Below are positions 19,759-20,259 of a stretch of 20,259 bases of DNA, one piece after another. The notes beneath the pieces are model-generated. The model was not told the DNA's origin, ran no database searches, and was given only the letters and a program-made list of their open reading frames with translations. Position 1 is the stretch's first letter; each line of letters starts with the position of its first letter. Origin of the DNA: a virus; IMG/VR virus record IMGVR_UViG_3300030012_003782, positions 1 to 20,259 of that record. One strand, given 5' to 3'. The position numbers and the translations under genes were made by a program.

Positions 19759-20123
19759 TAGTCTAAGCTTATGTGGTTATTAAGTATAAAGTTAATTAAT
19801 TTTTTAAGGCCTTTTTCAGTAAAACAATAATATCTTTGCCCTCTATCACGCCTAGTCATTAATATATCAGAATTTGTTTGAAGAAACCATTTAGGTAAAT
19901 CTCTGCGTCTTTTGCATTGTACAATAAATTTCTCATTTCTAAAAGACATGCGTAAGTCGCAATCTGCTGCTTCGCCAATAGAGCGTCCATCTGACATGAA
20001 CGCTCTTTCAGCATTAGGGTTGAAGTCTGAAAAGACATCTTCCAATGCCCTAACAGATTCATACTCGAATTGATTTCCTTTGCGTTTAGACTTACTCGTC
20101 ATTGTCCGCGCCAAATATCTCAT
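19758..20123 (-). CDS. PD-(D/E)XK nuclease, Holliday-junction-resolvase-like
   Basis: This is a 121-aa protein. Residues about 12-75 carry a compact PDDEXK core: KRKGNQFEYE (Glu20/Glu22), EAADCDLRM (Asp54/Asp56) and FIVQCKRR (Gln69, Lys71), as in archaeal Hjc-type and phage resolvases. The remainder (DLPKWFLQTNSDILMTRRDR) is more variable. It may cut branched replication intermediates before packaging. The start is uncertain: ATG 20123 has a weak GAG upstream, while ATG 20102 would give a shorter protein beginning MTSKSKRKG and an 11-nt overlap. Both overlap the preceding gene. Confidence 0.75.
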   Translation of the reverse strand: MRYLARTMTSKSKRKGNQFEYESVRALEDVFSDFNPNAERAFMSDGRSIGEAADCDLRMSFRNEKFIVQCKRRRDLPKWFLQTNSDILMTRRDRGQRYYCFTEKGLKKLINFILNNHISLD

Positions 20124-20259
20124 CGATTTCTCGGTTTAATAGGTCTGTTTCCAGCTTACCTAAAACATTTAATACAGCTTTGGATCTGCTTAAAAGTTCT
20201 TCTTCAGAAAAAGTAGATGGACTAATAGACCAACCAGCAACTTTAACAGCTACCCCCGC
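20092..20259 (-). CDS. C-terminus of an unidentified gene (partial)
   Basis: A minus-strand frame enters from the right edge and ends at TAA 20092-20094. The visible 55 residues end with LLNREIDEIFGADNDE. The segment STFSEEELLSRSKAVLNVLG is helical. The end is acidic, as in some single-strand-binding proteins and recombination mediators, but the part is too short to identify. It overlaps the resolvase-like gene, so it belongs to the same operon. Confidence 0.6.
   Translation of the reverse strand, partial: AGVAVKVAGWSISPSTFSEEELLSRSKAVLNVLGKLETDLLNREIDEIFGADNDE

Noticed and set aside
1-20259. tRNA genes, CRISPR arrays, integrase and attachment sites
   Set aside because: No TTCGA-type arm with acceptor pairing, no spaced repeats of CRISPR kind (the 27-bp tandem units have no spacers), and no recombinase gene were seen.

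Overview
The window reads as part of the genome of an AT-rich tailed dsDNA phage (Caudoviricetes). The evidence is a contiguous terminase–portal–MuF–scaffold–capsid block, appendage proteins built from low-complexity repeats of the type common in uncultured marine viruses, and a replication block with a primase-helicase, an adenine methyltransferase and nucleases. The host cannot be determined. An aquatic, low-GC host is plausible from the composition and the fibre repeats, but that is inference. No integrase, tRNA or CRISPR array was seen.

Layout. (1) 1-10108, minus strand, is the virion and packaging operon. In transcription order it holds a sigma-region-4-like regulator, three tiny basic ORFs chained by ATGA overlaps, TerS, TerL, portal, MuF head protein, a probable neck protein, scaffold, major capsid protein, an FmdB-like zinc ribbon, and three appendage proteins, the last running off the left edge. 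(2) 10109-10417 is a divergent control region with a 15-bp palindrome, a TATAAT-type leftward promoter and G-tract direct repeats. (3) 10418-12161, plus strand, is a four-gene operon (membrane protein, GP88-like Cys-rich protein, two small unknowns) closed by a strong intrinsic terminator at 12187-12218. (4) 12220-12480 is a lone small minus-strand ORF. (5) 12481-12753 is a second control region with a 27-bp tandem repeat and homopolymeric G/C hairpins. (6) 12754-15944, plus strand, holds thirteen overlapping small genes of unknown function, interrupted only by a structured 134-bp gap at 13970-14103. (7) 15941-20259, minus strand, is the replication and modification block: primase-helicase, Dam-like methyltransferase, PD-(D/E)XK exonuclease, GIY-YIG protein with a possible ribbon-helix-helix tail, DUF1599/MazG-like protein, resolvase-like nuclease, and the C-terminus of another gene.

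The most notable observation is a dispersed plus-strand element, CTAATAATTA-N6-CAGGGTTTTTT, with fixed internal spacing. It occurs two times in exact tandem (12488-12541), once immediately before the start codon at 14104, and in at least four further places between 12.2 and 16.7 kb, including inside genes on the opposite strand. Its geometry (TAATA starting 17 nt before GGG) matches that of T7-type phage promoters, but other roles (replication iteron, operator) remain open.

How the genes work together. TerS and TerL feed DNA through the portal into a capsid assembled on the scaffold, and the fibres decorate the particle. The right-hand block would copy, methylate, trim and resolve phage DNA. 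The small plus-strand genes are in the position and size range of early host-interaction genes, but nothing in their sequences proves this.
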